33,315 nt of DNA from assembly GCA_903870995.1 (NCBI GenBank), contig CAIQFD010000025.1, positions 1-33,315 of the forward strand, written 5' to 3'. The position numbers and the translations under genes were made by a program. The notes below the pieces were generated by a model. It searched no databases. It worked only from the letters and a program-made list of their open reading frames with translations, and was not told the DNA's origin. Positions within the stretch are counted from its first letter, which is position 1. The number at the start of each line of letters is the position of its first letter. Positions 9,185 to 19,248 of the stretch are shown here, one piece after another. This DNA comes from an uncultured Methylophilaceae bacterium (GTDB taxonomy: Bacteria > Pseudomonadota > Gammaproteobacteria > Burkholderiales > Methylophilaceae).

Positions 9185-9685
9185 ATGACTGCACAGCACA
9201 TCATCAACAGCCTTGAATTTGCAAGAAAATCTCTAGAGATTCGTGATACAATCGCGCACTCAGATTTGCAACGAGCTAAAGATTTGCTCACCAAAGAGAC
9301 CGAAAGCCTTAACTGGCGGTTGACTGGTGAGGTTGGTGCAGATAAAAAAGCGAGGCTACATTTGAGCCTAACAGGCAATGTTGGCGTGCCTTGTCAGCGT
9401 TGTTTAGAGCCTATGTTGATTGCTTTAAATATTAGCTCTGAGTTTATTTTAGTTAAAGATGAATCCGAAGTGCCTCCTGAAGAGGATGATATTGAGGATC
9501 ATGATTATATTGTTGCTGATGCAGAGATGAATGTTCTGCAGTTGGTAGAAGATGAGATTTTGCTCGCTTTACCTTATGCACCAAAACACGAGATTAATGA
9601 TTGCGCAGTAAAAGCGGAAGTAAATGAGCTTAAGGCTCCTAAACCCTTCGCCGCATTGCGAGATTTTAAAGTTGTTAAAAGTTAG
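9185..9685 (+). CDS. yceD: YceD/DUF177 family protein
   Basis: YceD (DUF177) proteins are linked to 23S rRNA accumulation and sit upstream of rpmF in most bacteria. The 166 residues include VPCQRCLEPM in the middle, an acidic linker (PPEEDDIEDHDY), LQLVEDEILLALPYAPKHE and a terminal PKPFAALRDFK, which match the family. The N-terminal residues align well enough with E. coli YceD to support ATG 9185. No Shine-Dalgarno precedes this ATG, and the predicted promoter ends ten bases before it. Confidence 0.92.
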   Translation: MTAQHIINSLEFARKSLEIRDTIAHSDLQRAKDLLTKETESLNWRLTGEVGADKKARLHLSLTGNVGVPCQRCLEPMLIALNISSEFILVKDESEVPPEEDDIEDHDYIVADAEMNVLQLVEDEILLALPYAPKHEINDCAVKAEVNELKAPKPFAALRDFKVVKS

Positions 9686-9705
9686 TTTATATTTAGGAGT
9701 AAGAA

Positions 9706-9885
9706 ATGGCTGTTCAACAAAACAAAAAATCACCATCTAAACGTGGTATGCATCGTTCACATGACTTTTTGACAAACCCACCATTGGCTGTTGAGCCAAC
9801 AACGGGTGAGGTGCATTTGCGTCACCATATCAGCCCAAGCGGTTACTACCGTGGCCGTAAAGTATTACCGGCTAAAGGCGAGTAA
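9706..9885 (+). CDS. rpmF: 50S ribosomal protein L32
   Basis: This 59-residue protein begins [20 protein letters not shown] and contains [12 protein letters not shown] near the end, typical of bacterial L32. It has no zinc-binding cysteines, so it is of the zinc-free type. AGGAGT lies seven bases before the ATG. It follows yceD by 20 bp, the conserved yceD-rpmF-plsX arrangement that links ribosome and membrane lipid synthesis. Confidence 0.97.
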   Translation: MAVQQNKKSPSKRGMHRSHDFLTNPPLAVEPTTGEVHLRHHISPSGYYRGRKVLPAKGE

Positions 9886-9957
9886 TTAGTGATTGAAACT
9901 AGCGTGAAGTCTTCATTGGTAAGATTTCACCGCTTGTTTTAGCGTTGATTTAAAAGC

Positions 9958-10995
9958 ATGGATATCACCGTTGCTATTGATGCCATGGGTGGCGATCACG
10001 GCCCTCGTGTCACAATCCCAGCCGCATTGGCGCTCTTAAAGCAAGACAGTGAATTAAAAGTCATATTGGTTGGACTTACTGATGCAATCGAAGCTGAGCT
10101 TCTGGCACTTAAGGCAAAACCAAACTCCAGAATGACCATTCATCATGCAAGCGAACTTGTGCTGATGGACGAGTCACCTCAAAGCGCACTCAAAAATAAA
10201 AAAGATTCATCCATGCGCGTCGCCATTAATTTGGTTAAAGACGGCAATGCAGACGCTTGTGTGAGCGCGGGTAATACCGGTGCGCTCATGGCAACAGCTC
10301 GATTCGTTTTAAAAACCCTTCCAGGCATTGATCGTCCAGCAATTGCAGGCGTTTTGCCCAGCAAAATAGGGATGACGCACATGCTTGACCTTGGAGCTAA
10401 CGCTGACTGCACACCAGAACATTTGTTGCAATTCGCCATCATGGGCTCAGTGTTAGTTTCATGTGTGCGCAACAAAGCAAATCCAACGGTCGGGCTGCTC
10501 AATATCGGCTCTGAAGATATCAAAGGCAATGAAGTAGTTAAGCAAACTGCTGAGCTACTTAAATCCAGCAATCTAAACTTCTATGGCAATGTCGAAGGTG
10601 ATGACATTTACAAAGGCACAACCGACTTGGTTGTTTGTGACGGCTTTGTGGGTAATGTTGCGTTAAAAACATCAGAGGGTCTTGCGAATCTCATGGGGAG
10701 CTTTTTAAAAGAAGAGTTTAAAAGAAATCCAATGACCAAGTTAATGGCGCTCATCTCAATGCCAGTGTTATCCGCTTTTAGAAAACGTTTAGATCCAAGA
10801 TGCTATAACGGGGCAAGCTTCCTAGGCCTGCGCGGCATTGTTGTGAAAAGTCACGGCGGCGCAGATGTCTTTGCTTTTAAACACGCTATCATTAAAGCGG
10901 TTGATGAAGCTAGAAGTGGCGTATTAGCTCACATTACAGAGCAGCTAGCTCTTGAGCACGCACAATCCGAAACCTCAGCGACAGTGGCATCTTAA
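9958..10995 (+). CDS. plsX: Phosphate acyltransferase PlsX
   Basis: PlsX makes acyl-phosphate from acyl-ACP for phospholipid synthesis by PlsY. The 345-residue protein starts [20 protein letters not shown], with the conserved AMGGD. It contains [53 protein letters not shown] and [16 protein letters not shown], all family landmarks. No strong ribosome binding site is visible. The gap of 72 bp after rpmF shows no terminator. Confidence 0.97.
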   Translation: MDITVAIDAMGGDHGPRVTIPAALALLKQDSELKVILVGLTDAIEAELLALKAKPNSRMTIHHASELVLMDESPQSALKNKKDSSMRVAINLVKDGNADACVSAGNTGALMATARFVLKTLPGIDRPAIAGVLPSKIGMTHMLDLGANADCTPEHLLQFAIMGSVLVSCVRNKANPTVGLLNIGSEDIKGNEVVKQTAELLKSSNLNFYGNVEGDDIYKGTTDLVVCDGFVGNVALKTSEGLANLMGSFLKEEFKRNPMTKLMALISMPVLSAFRKRLDPRCYNGASFLGLRGIVVKSHGGADVFAFKHAIIKAVDEARSGVLAHITEQLALEHAQSETSATVAS

Positions 10996-11062
10996 ACTTG
11001 CTATCTTGCTTGTTTAAAAATATTATTCGCTGTCAAAATCAATCTCATTTGAAAGTTCTCGC

Positions 11063-12016
11063 ATGAAGCATTCACGCATTACGGGTACAGGCAGTTATTT
11101 GCCCGAAAGAATACTGACTAACGCGGAACTTGAACGCATGATTGATACCACTGACGAGTGGATTTTTACTCGAACTGGTATTCGTGAGCGCCACATTGTC
11201 GCAGAAGATGAATATACAAGCGATATGGCCTTAGAGGCGGCAAAAAGAGCGATTGATGCAGCGAATGTTGATGTCCAGTCTATTGATCTGATTGTTTTGG
11301 CAACTACCACGCCAGACCGAACCTTCCCAAGCACTGCCTGTTTATTACAACAAAAATTAGGCATCATTAATTGCCCAGCGTTTGACTTGCAAGCTGTCTG
11401 CAGCGGCTTTGTTTATGCGCTAGCAACAGCCGATAATTTTATTAAAGCTGGTGCAGCCAAATGCGTCCTTGTCGTTGGCGCTGATGCGATGTCACGCATT
11501 ACTGATTGGACTGACAGGAGCAACTGTATTCTTTGGGGTGATGGCGCCGGCGCTGTGATTCTTCAAGCCAGCGACGAACAAGGTATTTTATCAACGCATT
11601 TGCATGCTAATGGGAACTACGCTGACATGCTCACCGTGCCTCAGGGCGTCTCCAATCAATCTGGGAACAAAACCATTTTGATGGAAGGTAACGCTGTTTT
11701 TAAAATGGCTGTGAATACATTAGACTCCATCGTTGATGACACACTAGAAGCCAATGGTTTAGAGAAATCTGATATTGATTGGCTCGTACCTCATCAAGCT
11801 AACATTCGAATTCTGCAATCTACTGCCAAAAAACTCGGGATGAGTATGGATAGGGTGGTGACGACGGTTGATAAACATGGCAACACTTCAGCAGCCTCTA
11901 TTCCTTTAGCATTGGACGTTGCAGTTAGAGATGGCCGTATCAGACGAGGTGAAACAGTTTTAATGGAAGCCTTTGGTGGTGGGTTCACCTGGGGTTCTGT
12001 ACTAATGAAATATTAA
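11063..12016 (+). CDS. fabH: Beta-ketoacyl-ACP synthase III (FabH)
   Basis: FabH starts fatty acid synthesis by condensing acetyl-CoA with malonyl-ACP. The 317-residue thiolase-fold protein begins with [17 protein letters not shown] and has the triad Cys113 (AVCSGFVYA), His244 (VPHQANIRI) and Asn274 ([11 protein letters not shown]), nearly the same numbering as in E. coli. [11 protein letters not shown] closes the protein. It lies 67 bp after plsX and 9 bp before fabD, in the conserved plsX-fabH-fabD-fabG-acpP-fabF cluster. Confidence 0.98.
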   Translation: MKHSRITGTGSYLPERILTNAELERMIDTTDEWIFTRTGIRERHIVAEDEYTSDMALEAAKRAIDAANVDVQSIDLIVLATTTPDRTFPSTACLLQQKLGIINCPAFDLQAVCSGFVYALATADNFIKAGAAKCVLVVGADAMSRITDWTDRSNCILWGDGAGAVILQASDEQGILSTHLHANGNYADMLTVPQGVSNQSGNKTILMEGNAVFKMAVNTLDSIVDDTLEANGLEKSDIDWLVPHQANIRILQSTAKKLGMSMDRVVTTVDKHGNTSAASIPLALDVAVRDGRIRRGETVLMEAFGGGFTWGSVLMKY

Positions 12017-12025
12017 GAGGCTTAC

Positions 12026-12955
12026 ATGAAATTTGCTTTTTTCTTTCCAGGTCAAGGTTCGCAATCGGTCGGCATGATGCAAGGCTTGGCTGATATTGCA
12101 GTAGTCCGTCAAACTTTTGATGAAGCTTCGCAATTGCTAGGTCAAGATTTTTGGACCATGGTCACAGAGCCTAACGAGGCGCTTAATCAAACAACAAACA
12201 CCCAGCCTTTAATGTTAACCGCTGGCGTTGCAACATGGCGTGCATGGCAGCAGCATTCTGATTTATTACCGACGCTAATGGCTGGACATAGCTTAGGTGA
12301 ATACACTGCGCTTGTAGCATCAGGCGCCTTATCTTTCAACGATGCGCTACCTTTGGTTCGCTATCGTGCTGAAGTGATGCAAAATGCAGTCGCTGAAGGT
12401 GTAGGCGCTATGGCCGCTATTTTAGGCTTGGATGATGAAACTGTTCGCCAAGTATGTACAGAAGGCGCACAAGGTGAAGTACTAGAAGCTGTAAACTTGA
12501 ACTCACCAGGGCAAGTAGTGATTGCGGGCAATAAAGCCGCTGTTGAACGCGGCATGGAACTCGCTAAAGCAAAAGGTGCTAAACGTGCATTAGCCTTACC
12601 TGTGAGCGTGCCGTCACATTGTGCATTAATGAAGCCAGCCGCTGAAGCGATGTCTGTTTATTTGCAAAATGTACCGATGGCAACAAGCAGCGTCCCTGTT
12701 ATTCATAACGCTGATGTCGTTGCCTATAATGATGCTAATCAAATTAAAGATGCTTTAGTGCGTCAATTGTATAGTCCTGTTAGATGGGTTGAAACAGTAC
12801 ATAGCGCTTACAATCAAGGCGTCACAAACTCAGCCGAATGTGGTCCAGGTAAAGTATTAGCTGGACTTACAAAACGCATTGTGGCGGAATTGCCATGTGT
12901 CGCATTAACTAATGCAGAATCTTTGGCAGATGCCCAAGCGCAATTCTCTGCATAA
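12026..12955 (+). CDS. fabD: Malonyl-CoA:ACP transacylase (FabD)
   Basis: FabD transfers malonyl from CoA to ACP. The 309-residue protein begins FAFFFPGQGSQSVGMM and has the nucleophile elbow AGHSLGEY with Ser89. RYRAEVMQNAV carries the substrate carboxylate-binding Arg. The catalytic His is in VPSHCALM, about residue 198, and GPGKVLAGLTKRI follows. AGAGG precedes the ATG at a suitable distance. It runs directly into fabG. Confidence 0.97.
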   Translation: MKFAFFFPGQGSQSVGMMQGLADIAVVRQTFDEASQLLGQDFWTMVTEPNEALNQTTNTQPLMLTAGVATWRAWQQHSDLLPTLMAGHSLGEYTALVASGALSFNDALPLVRYRAEVMQNAVAEGVGAMAAILGLDDETVRQVCTEGAQGEVLEAVNLNSPGQVVIAGNKAAVERGMELAKAKGAKRALALPVSVPSHCALMKPAAEAMSVYLQNVPMATSSVPVIHNADVVAYNDANQIKDALVRQLYSPVRWVETVHSAYNQGVTNSAECGPGKVLAGLTKRIVAELPCVALTNAESLADAQAQFSA

Positions 12956-12973
12956 ATATTGAGGGAGATGAAT

Positions 12974-13714
12974 ATGTTAGAAGGTCAAATTGCATTAGTC
13001 ACAGGCGCTAGCCGTGGTATTGGTGCTGCAATTGCACAAGAATTAGGTAAAAAGGGCGCAATTGTTGTTGGTACAGCAACCACCCAAAATGGTGCTGATG
13101 CTATCAGTGCCGCATTAAAAGATGCTGGCATTAAAGGTTGTGGCTTAGCGCTGGATGTTAACGACAACGAGCAAATTCAATCGACATTGAAGACGATTGC
13201 AGAGCAGTTCGGTGACGTCAGTATCCTTGTTAATAATGCAGGCATCACTAAAGACACCTTGCTAATGCGTATGGAAGATAGCGATTGGGATGCTGTTATC
13301 TCGACAAACTTAAGTTCTGTATATCGCATGTCTAAAGCAGTATTGCGCCCAATGATGAAGGCAAGAACAGGCCGCATTATTAGCATTTCATCAGTCGTTG
13401 GCCACATGGGAAACGCGGGTCAAACTAATTACGCGGCAGCAAAAGCAGGGATGTCTGGCTTTACCAAATCTCTGGCAAGCGAAGTTGGTAGTCGCAACAT
13501 CACAGTAAACTGTGTTGCACCTGGCTTTATTGATACAGACATGACTCGTTCCTTACCGGATGAGCATAAAGAAGCATTATTGAAGCATATTCCGTTGGCA
13601 AAACTTGGCCAAGACAGTGATATTGCTGCTGCAGTAGCTTTTTTAGCATCCCCATCAGCAGGCTATATCACCGGTGAAACCTTGCATGTAAATGGCGGAA
13701 TGTACATGGCATAA
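12974..13714 (+). CDS. fabG: 3-oxoacyl-[ACP] reductase (FabG)
   Basis: FabG is the NADPH-dependent reductase that follows condensation in each elongation round. The Rossmann-fold short-chain dehydrogenase shows TGASRGIG, NNAG, and the catalytic set Ser140, Tyr153 and Lys157 (QTNYAAAKAGMSGFTKSLA). The C-terminus YITGETLHVNGGMYMA is typical. I set the start at ATG 12974, since GAGGGAG (12961-12967) sits six bases upstream. This gives 246 residues; the ORF extends to a TTG at 12959 that would include the ribosome binding site. Confidence 0.97.
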   Translation: MLEGQIALVTGASRGIGAAIAQELGKKGAIVVGTATTQNGADAISAALKDAGIKGCGLALDVNDNEQIQSTLKTIAEQFGDVSILVNNAGITKDTLLMRMEDSDWDAVISTNLSSVYRMSKAVLRPMMKARTGRIISISSVVGHMGNAGQTNYAAAKAGMSGFTKSLASEVGSRNITVNCVAPGFIDTDMTRSLPDEHKEALLKHIPLAKLGQDSDIAAAVAFLASPSAGYITGETLHVNGGMYMA

Positions 13715-13735
13715 TGCCATTAACAATTTAGTTTT

Positions 13736-13763
13736 TTGAATTCCTCACGCTTTTTGTTAGAAT
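13736..13763 (+). promoter_or_regulatory. Likely acpP promoter with a dyad around the -10 box
   Basis: TTGAAT (13736-13741) and TAGAAT (13758-13763) are separated by 16 bp within the 95-bp fabG-acpP gap. A perfect dyad, CTCACG (13744-13749) and CGTGAG (13766-13771), brackets the -10 element. A separate acpP promoter is usual because ACP is needed in high amounts. The dyad could be an operator, but no known regulator site is recognised. Confidence 0.55.
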
Positions 13764-13809
13764 GTCGTGAGTTTAGTAGCAGTAAATTTATATAAAAAAG
13801 GGGATTTAG

Positions 13810-14046
13810 ATGTCTGACATCGAACAACGCGTTAAAAAAATTGTAATCGAACAACTTGGTGCTAATGAAGCAGATGTAAAAAATGCATCTTCATTCGTTG
13901 ATGATTTAGGCGCTGACTCTTTGGATACAGTTGAATTAGTGATGGCTCTTGAAGAAGAGTTTGACTGCGAAATTCCTGATGAAGAAGCTGAAAAAATTAC
14001 AACAGTTCAACAAGCTATTGACTACGTCACAGCTAACCTTAAGTAA
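13810..14046 (+). CDS. acpP: Acyl carrier protein
   Basis: The 78-residue acidic four-helix protein carries the growing acyl chain on a phosphopantetheine arm. The attachment site is Ser37 in [38 protein letters not shown] is the typical third-helix region. AAGGGGA gives a strong ribosome binding site. It lies between fabG and fabF as in most proteobacteria. Confidence 0.98.
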   Translation: MSDIEQRVKKIVIEQLGANEADVKNASSFVDDLGADSLDTVELVMALEEEFDCEIPDEEAEKITTVQQAIDYVTANLK

Positions 14047-14091
14047 TAAAACCTTAAGTATTTAAACTTCTCATTATTTCTTGGAGTCGCT

Positions 14092-15342
14092 TTGTCCAAG
14101 CCAATTAGCGCGTCTAAAAGACGCGTCGTTGTAACGGGTCTAGGGGTTGTATCACCAGTTGGTATCGGTGTACAACCTGCTTGGTCTAATCTTATTGCTG
14201 GCAAGTCTGGCATTACTAGAATCACTAAGTTTGATCCTAGTAATTTCTCATCCCAAATCGCGGGTGAAGTAAAAGATTTCGATGTGTCGCTATACCTTCC
14301 TGCAAAGGAAGCGCGTCGCATGGATACTTTTATTCAGTATGGCTTAGCCGCCGCCATTGAAGCAGTAAAAGATTCAGGTATTGAAGCGACAGAAGAGAAT
14401 GCTGAGCGTATCGGTGTTTCAATCGGTTCAGGCATTGGCGGTTTAGGTTTAATCGAACAAACCAATGATACCTATGACGAAGGTGGTCCACGTAAAGTGT
14501 CCCCATTCTTCATTCCTGGCACGATTATTAATATGATTTCTGGCAATCTATCTATTATGTTTGGTTTTAAAGGACCGAATGTATCGATAGTGACTGCTTG
14601 TACAACTGGTACACACTCTATCGGTGATGCAGCTCGTATGATTGAATACGGCGACGCTGATGTGATGGTGGCAGGCGGTGCTGAAGCTGCAATTACAGAG
14701 CTTTCTGTAGCAGGTTTTGCGTCAGCTCGAGCTTTATCAAGCCGCAATGACGACCCAGCAACTGCGAGTCGGCCTTGGGACAAAGACCGTGACGGTTTTG
14801 TTATCGGCGAAGGTGCCGGCGTCATGGTGCTTGAAGAATACGAATCAGCTAAAAAGCGTGGCGCTAAAATCTATGCTGAGCTCACAGGTTATGGCATGAG
14901 CGCTGATGCTTATCATATGACTGCACCAAATATGGACGGCCCGCGCCGTTCAATGCGTAATGCAATGAACAACGCTGGCGTGAATCCAGATGAGGTTCAA
15001 TTCGTGAACGCACATGGCACATCAACGCCACTGGGCGATGCAAACGAAACCAATGCGATTAAAGCGGCATTTGGGGACCATGCTAAGAATATTGTTGTCA
15101 ATTCAACAAAATCCATGACTGGCCATTTACTAGGTGGCGCAGGTGGCTTGGAGTCAGTATTTACAGTACTTTCTATTTACAACCAAATATCACCTCCAAC
15201 TATCAATATTTTCAATCAAGATCCAGAGTGTGATTTGGATTTCTGTGCAAACACTGCACGTGACATGAAAATCGACGTTGCGCTAAAAAACAACTTCGGC
15301 TTTGGCGGTACAAACGGCTCACTCGTATTCCGAAAGATTTAA
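14092..15342 (+). CDS. fabF: Beta-ketoacyl-ACP synthase II (FabF)
   Basis: FabF carries out chain-elongating condensations. The 416-residue protein begins with [16 protein letters not shown] and has the Cys-His-His site at Cys170 ([11 protein letters not shown]), His308 ([11 protein letters not shown]) and His345 ([11 protein letters not shown]). [14 protein letters not shown] ends the protein. The start is TTG (14092-14094), with GGAG five bases upstream; no in-frame ATG lies near. A perfect 14-bp hairpin overlaps its stop codon. Confidence 0.97.
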   Translation: MSKPISASKRRVVVTGLGVVSPVGIGVQPAWSNLIAGKSGITRITKFDPSNFSSQIAGEVKDFDVSLYLPAKEARRMDTFIQYGLAAAIEAVKDSGIEATEENAERIGVSIGSGIGGLGLIEQTNDTYDEGGPRKVSPFFIPGTIINMISGNLSIMFGFKGPNVSIVTACTTGTHSIGDAARMIEYGDADVMVAGGAEAAITELSVAGFASARALSSRNDDPATASRPWDKDRDGFVIGEGAGVMVLEEYESAKKRGAKIYAELTGYGMSADAYHMTAPNMDGPRRSMRNAMNNAGVNPDEVQFVNAHGTSTPLGDANETNAIKAAFGDHAKNIVVNSTKSMTGHLLGGAGGLESVFTVLSIYNQISPPTINIFNQDPECDLDFCANTARDMKIDVALKNNFGFGGTNGSLVFRKI

Positions 15343-15366
15343 GCTTTTATCCAAATCTTTCGGAAT
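15327..15366 (+). repeat. Perfect 14-bp hairpin across the fabF stop codon
   Basis: ATTCCGAAAGATTT (15327-15340) and its exact complement (15353-15366) are separated by a 12-nt loop. The TAA stop (15340-15342) is at the stem-loop edge. No T-run follows on either strand, so it is not a classical intrinsic terminator. It may protect or process the 3' end of the fab mRNA. Confidence 0.7.
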
Positions 15367-15432
15367 TTCAAAAACATGCTTTAGGCTGTTCTTATCGTAG
15401 AATGTACTAAACAGACGAACAATCTAAATAGC

Positions 15433-16260
15433 ATGAATCAAGAAACTAAAAACGTTCAGTATTTAATCAACGGGAAAGCTTCCTTAGGGTTGTCCGCTCT
15501 AGACCGTGGATTATCATACGGCGATGGTGTTTTTCGAACCCTTCTTGTGAAAGCCGGTGTACCTCAGCACTGGTATCTCCAGTATCAAAAATTGGCTGAA
15601 GATTGCCAAGCGCTCAATATTTCTTGTCCAAATGAGGATGTTTTACTAAAAGATATTCAGACTTTGTTTGATGGTAAATTAGATGCTGTCGCCAAAATCA
15701 TTGTGACGCGAGGAGAAAGTGCTCGTGGATATGGGTATCCTGCCGATATTAGAGCGAATAGAGTCGTCATAAAATCTCAAACTCCAGCTTACCCAGGAAT
15801 CAATCAGACTCACGGTGTTAATTTACATCTTTGCCAATTAAGACTTGGCTTACAGCCTAAGCTTGCTGGAGTAAAACACCTTAACCGGCTAGAAAATGTC
15901 TTAGCGAGGACTGAGTGGAATGATGTCAATATTGCAGATGGATTGCTATTAGACACCAATGGCAATGTCATTGAGTGCACCATGAGCAATGTTTTTGCGA
16001 GGTTTGGCAAAGACTTAATTACACCATCGCTTGAACAATGTGGAGTAGCTGGTACTGCAAGAGCCCTCATCATTAAAAGTGCAGCCAAACTCAACCTTGT
16101 CGCAAAAATCGAAACAATAAGCCTTGATAAATTGATGCAAGCAGACGAAATTATTATCTGCAATAGTTTGCTCGGTGCATGGCAAGCGGTAAGTCTAAAT
16201 GGTCAGCAATGGGCTAAGAAAAATTTGGATTCTCAATTACGTGAAATGCTACTGAATTAA
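15433..16260 (+). CDS. pabC: Aminodeoxychorismate lyase (PabC)
   Basis: PabC is a PLP-dependent fold-IV lyase that turns 4-amino-4-deoxychorismate into p-aminobenzoate and pyruvate for folate synthesis. The 275-residue protein shows LDRGLSYGDGVFRTLL, VTRGESARGYGYP, the PLP Lys region GVKHLNRLENVLAR, ADGLLLDTNGNVIECTMSN and CGVAGTARALI. Class IV aminotransferases share the fold, but the position between fabF and mltG, conserved in proteobacteria, supports PabC. It starts 90 bp after fabF. Confidence 0.93.
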   Translation: MNQETKNVQYLINGKASLGLSALDRGLSYGDGVFRTLLVKAGVPQHWYLQYQKLAEDCQALNISCPNEDVLLKDIQTLFDGKLDAVAKIIVTRGESARGYGYPADIRANRVVIKSQTPAYPGINQTHGVNLHLCQLRLGLQPKLAGVKHLNRLENVLARTEWNDVNIADGLLLDTNGNVIECTMSNVFARFGKDLITPSLEQCGVAGTARALIIKSAAKLNLVAKIETISLDKLMQADEIIICNSLLGAWQAVSLNGQQWAKKNLDSQLREMLLN

Positions 16261-16261
16261 T

Positions 16262-17266
16262 ATGGGATTAATCATCAAAACATTACGTCTTAGCTTGTTA
16301 TGCGTATCGCTAGCAGTGGCATGGATGCTTTATTTTGCTAACTCGGCAATTCATTTAAGCGGCGAGACTGAAAGCTTTGATATCGAAGCTGGCAGTCGAT
16401 TTAGAGGTGTTACACATCAACTTGTTCAGCAAGGCGTAATTAAAGACCCTGTGAGCTTCGAAATACTCGCGAGAGGGCTTGGTGTTGCATCAAACGTCAA
16501 AGCTGGTATCTATGAGGTTAAAAGTGGCATCACGCCACTAGATCTATTGGATATGATCACTTCTGGTACAACGACGCAGGCGAGTATCACCTTTATCGAA
16601 GGCTGGACATTTGCGCAAATGCGTGAAGAACTGAATGCCTCAGATAAAGTAAAACACATGACCATGAGTGAAACGGACGAGCAAATCCTAAAAGATATCG
16701 GCGCCACAGAGGTCATACCTGAAGGTTTGTTTTTCCCTGATACTTATTTCTTTACGCCAAACACGAGTGATAGAGATATCTTGAAGCGATCGTACATTGC
16801 TATGCAAGGCAAGCTCAAAGCTGCTTGGGACGATAAAGCTAAGGGCTTGCCCTACAACACCCCTTATGAAGCACTCATCATGGCCTCTATTGTCGAAAAA
16901 GAAACAGGGCGAGCTTCAGAACGCCCTCAAATTGCGGGGGTGTTTATCAACCGTATGAAGATAGGCATGCGACTTCAAACTGACCCAACTGTGATTTACG
17001 GCTTGGGAGCGCACTTTGATGGCAATTTACATAAACAAGATTTGCTTAATGATACGCCTTACAACACATACACACGATTCGGCTTGCCACCATCGCCTAT
17101 CGCCATGCCAGGTCTTGGTGCAATCAATGCAGCACTTCATCCTGCGCAAACCAAGGCGCTTTACTTTGTAGGCAAGGGCGATGGCAGTCATGCTTTTTCT
17201 GCCAGTTTAAACGAACACAACAATGCTGTTATTAAGTATCAACTAGGCGGAAAACATGCGAGGTAA
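16262..17266 (+). CDS. mltG: Endolytic murein transglycosylase MltG (YceG)
   Basis: MltG cuts nascent peptidoglycan strands at the inner membrane and probably sets glycan length. The 334-residue protein has one N-terminal membrane anchor (about 7-27) and the YceG domain. The catalytic Glu lies in [17 protein letters not shown] (about residue 212). [20 protein letters not shown] and [20 protein letters not shown] are the usual substrate-groove motifs. It begins one base after the pabC stop and overlaps tmk by 11 bp. Confidence 0.96.
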   Translation: MGLIIKTLRLSLLCVSLAVAWMLYFANSAIHLSGETESFDIEAGSRFRGVTHQLVQQGVIKDPVSFEILARGLGVASNVKAGIYEVKSGITPLDLLDMITSGTTTQASITFIEGWTFAQMREELNASDKVKHMTMSETDEQILKDIGATEVIPEGLFFPDTYFFTPNTSDRDILKRSYIAMQGKLKAAWDDKAKGLPYNTPYEALIMASIVEKETGRASERPQIAGVFINRMKIGMRLQTDPTVIYGLGAHFDGNLHKQDLLNDTPYNTYTRFGLPPSPIAMPGLGAINAALHPAQTKALYFVGKGDGSHAFSASLNEHNNAVIKYQLGGKHAR

Positions 17267-17861
17267 ATTCATCACGCTTGAAGGCATGGATGGCGCTGGT
17301 AAAAGCACCCACATCCCAGACATTATCAAGCTGCTTGAGTCGAAAGGCGTGGAAGTTACTTCCACACGTGAGCCAGGTGGCACAGCGCTTGGAGAGCAAT
17401 TGAGAGTGTTATTACTTAATGAGGCGATGCATCCAGAAACTGAAACGCTGTTAATGTTTGCAGCAAGAAGAGAACATATTGCAAAGGTCATTGAACCCGC
17501 ATTGGCAAGAGGTGCCTGGGTGCTTTCAGATCGTTTTACTGATGCCACTTATGCTTATCAAAGCGGTGGTCGAGGCGTCTCAGCAACAAAAGTGATCGAA
17601 CTTGAATCATGGGTTCAAGCTGACCTACAACCAGATCTCACCTTACTATTTGATGTGCCAGTTAGTGTAAGTGTTGAGCGTTTAGCCAGCGCAAGAGCAC
17701 CAGATAAGTTTGAACGTGAATCGTCTGAGTTTTTCACTAAGATTCGAAATGCCTATCTGGATAGGGCGAAAAACAATCCAAACAGATTTCGTATCGTTAA
17801 TTCAAATCAAGCGCTCGATGATGTTAAGCTTGAAGTTAAGAAAATCATCTTAACTGTATGA
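17256..17861 (+). CDS. tmk: Thymidylate kinase
   Basis: Tmk phosphorylates dTMP to dTDP. The 201-residue P-loop kinase starts with [14 protein letters not shown] (P-loop about residues 10-18), followed by TREPGGT, the DRF motif in [18 protein letters not shown] and [10 protein letters not shown]. The ATG lies inside mltG, and the stop overlaps the holB start as ATGA, so mltG, tmk and holB are translationally coupled. Confidence 0.97.
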   Translation: MRGKFITLEGMDGAGKSTHIPDIIKLLESKGVEVTSTREPGGTALGEQLRVLLLNEAMHPETETLLMFAARREHIAKVIEPALARGAWVLSDRFTDATYAYQSGGRGVSATKVIELESWVQADLQPDLTLLFDVPVSVSVERLASARAPDKFERESSEFFTKIRNAYLDRAKNNPNRFRIVNSNQALDDVKLEVKKIILTV

Positions 17862-18862
17862 TAGTAAAAAAACTTTATCCTTGGCAAATTGATGTTTGGC
17901 ATCATTTAATTGCAGACAGGAATCGATTCCCACATGCGCTTTTATTAAGAGGACAGAGCGGCATTGGTAAATTAGATTTTGCCATTTCGCTTTCTCAAGC
18001 CTTGCTTTGTGAAGAAGCTGACTCACAATCAGAAGCGTGTGGAAAATGCCCGAGTTGTGGATGGTTTGAGCAAGACAATCACCCTGACTTTCGTTTGCTA
18101 TCGCCTGAGCAAACAGCAAGCAAAGATGATGAAGAGACCACAAAAAGCACAAAGAAGAAAACACAGATTGTCGTCGACCAGATTCGAGGCTTAAGCGACT
18201 TTTTAACCCTGTCCAGTCACAAAAGCAATGGGATGCGCATTGTGGTGATTCATCCAGCTGAAGGGCTTAATGCAGCAGCCGCAAACTCTCTATTGAAAAT
18301 GCTCGAAGAGCCGCCCCCGAATGTTGTTTTTATTCTGGTGGCACATCAAGCACAAAAAATCCTACCGACTATCATGAGTCGTTGTCAAAAAATTGACATG
18401 CCAGTGCCTTCTAAAGAAGTTGCGTTGACTTGGATGCGAGAGGAGGGCGTCGATAACGCTGAAGCGCTATTAGATTATGCGGGTGGCTCTCCTTTATTGG
18501 CAGCATGTGAAACAGAAGATGGTGCATTAGCATCAATAGAAATATGCAAACTACTCTCGCTAGGTTCGAAATCTGACGTATTTCAATTGTCGTCCGTATG
18601 CTTGCCGCTCGGTATGGAAAATGCTGTCAACGCGCTCCAAAAATGGTGCTATGACTTGTTTCTTTGCCATTTCACACAAAAAGTACGCTATCATCAAAGT
18701 CACCAAAGCGCGGTTCAAAAACTTTGCACGCAGTTAAAATTAATGGCGCTAATGGATTTCCAAAAAACCCTTGGAGATGCAAAAAAAAGTGCGACGCATC
18801 CATTGAATAATGAGCTACAACTAGAGCGTTTGTTTTTACATTACACACAAATATTTAAGTGA
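17858..18862 (+). CDS. holB: DNA polymerase III subunit delta prime
   Basis: The delta-prime subunit is the stator of the clamp loader that places the beta clamp on primed DNA. The 334-residue AAA+ protein shows [14 protein letters not shown], the zinc module [39 protein letters not shown] and the sensor-like TIMSRCQKI with the SRC motif. The tail is less conserved, as is usual. The order tmk-holB-pilZ-tatD is the same as in Pseudomonas. Confidence 0.93.
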   Translation: MIVKKLYPWQIDVWHHLIADRNRFPHALLLRGQSGIGKLDFAISLSQALLCEEADSQSEACGKCPSCGWFEQDNHPDFRLLSPEQTASKDDEETTKSTKKKTQIVVDQIRGLSDFLTLSSHKSNGMRIVVIHPAEGLNAAAANSLLKMLEEPPPNVVFILVAHQAQKILPTIMSRCQKIDMPVPSKEVALTWMREEGVDNAEALLDYAGGSPLLAACETEDGALASIEICKLLSLGSKSDVFQLSSVCLPLGMENAVNALQKWCYDLFLCHFTQKVRYHQSHQSAVQKLCTQLKLMALMDFQKTLGDAKKSATHPLNNELQLERLFLHYTQIFK

Positions 18863-18869
18863 TTTCGCC

Positions 18870-19241
18870 ATGAGTCTTCATAACAATATGCCCACAGGTC
18901 AAACCAACAAGCCTGGCGTGCTGTCCCTTGCCATAAAAGAGAAGAGCTCTCTCTACTCAGCATATATGCCGTTTGTAAAAGGTGGCGGTCTGTTTATTCC
19001 AACGAATAAAGCTTACAAAATGGGAGATGAGGTATTTATGTTATTGAGTTTACTGGATGATCCTAAAAAAGTAAGTGTGGCTGGTCGAGTCGTGTGGATC
19101 AATGCTGTCGCACAAACGGGAAAGCCACAGGGGATTGGCGTGCAATTTAATGAAGACAATAGTGGCATTGAGTCAAAAGAAAAAATTGAGTTGTTACTTG
19201 GCGCCTCAATAAAATCAAATCACCCAACACATACCATTTAG
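18870..19241 (+). CDS. pilZ: Type IV pilus assembly protein PilZ
   Basis: The 123-residue PilZ-domain protein has the segments KEKSSLYSAYMPFVKGGGLF and GDEVFMLLSLL, followed by VAGRVVWINAVAQTGKPQGI and GVQFNED. This closely resembles Pseudomonas aeruginosa PilZ, needed for pilus assembly. It lacks the N-terminal RxxxR motif of c-di-GMP receptors, as that PilZ does, so nucleotide binding is not expected. It lies between holB and tatD, exactly as in Pseudomonas. It implies that the organism has type IV pili. Confidence 0.9.
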   Translation: MSLHNNMPTGQTNKPGVLSLAIKEKSSLYSAYMPFVKGGGLFIPTNKAYKMGDEVFMLLSLLDDPKKVSVAGRVVWINAVAQTGKPQGIGVQFNEDNSGIESKEKIELLLGASIKSNHPTHTI

Positions 19242-19248
19242 TATCAAC

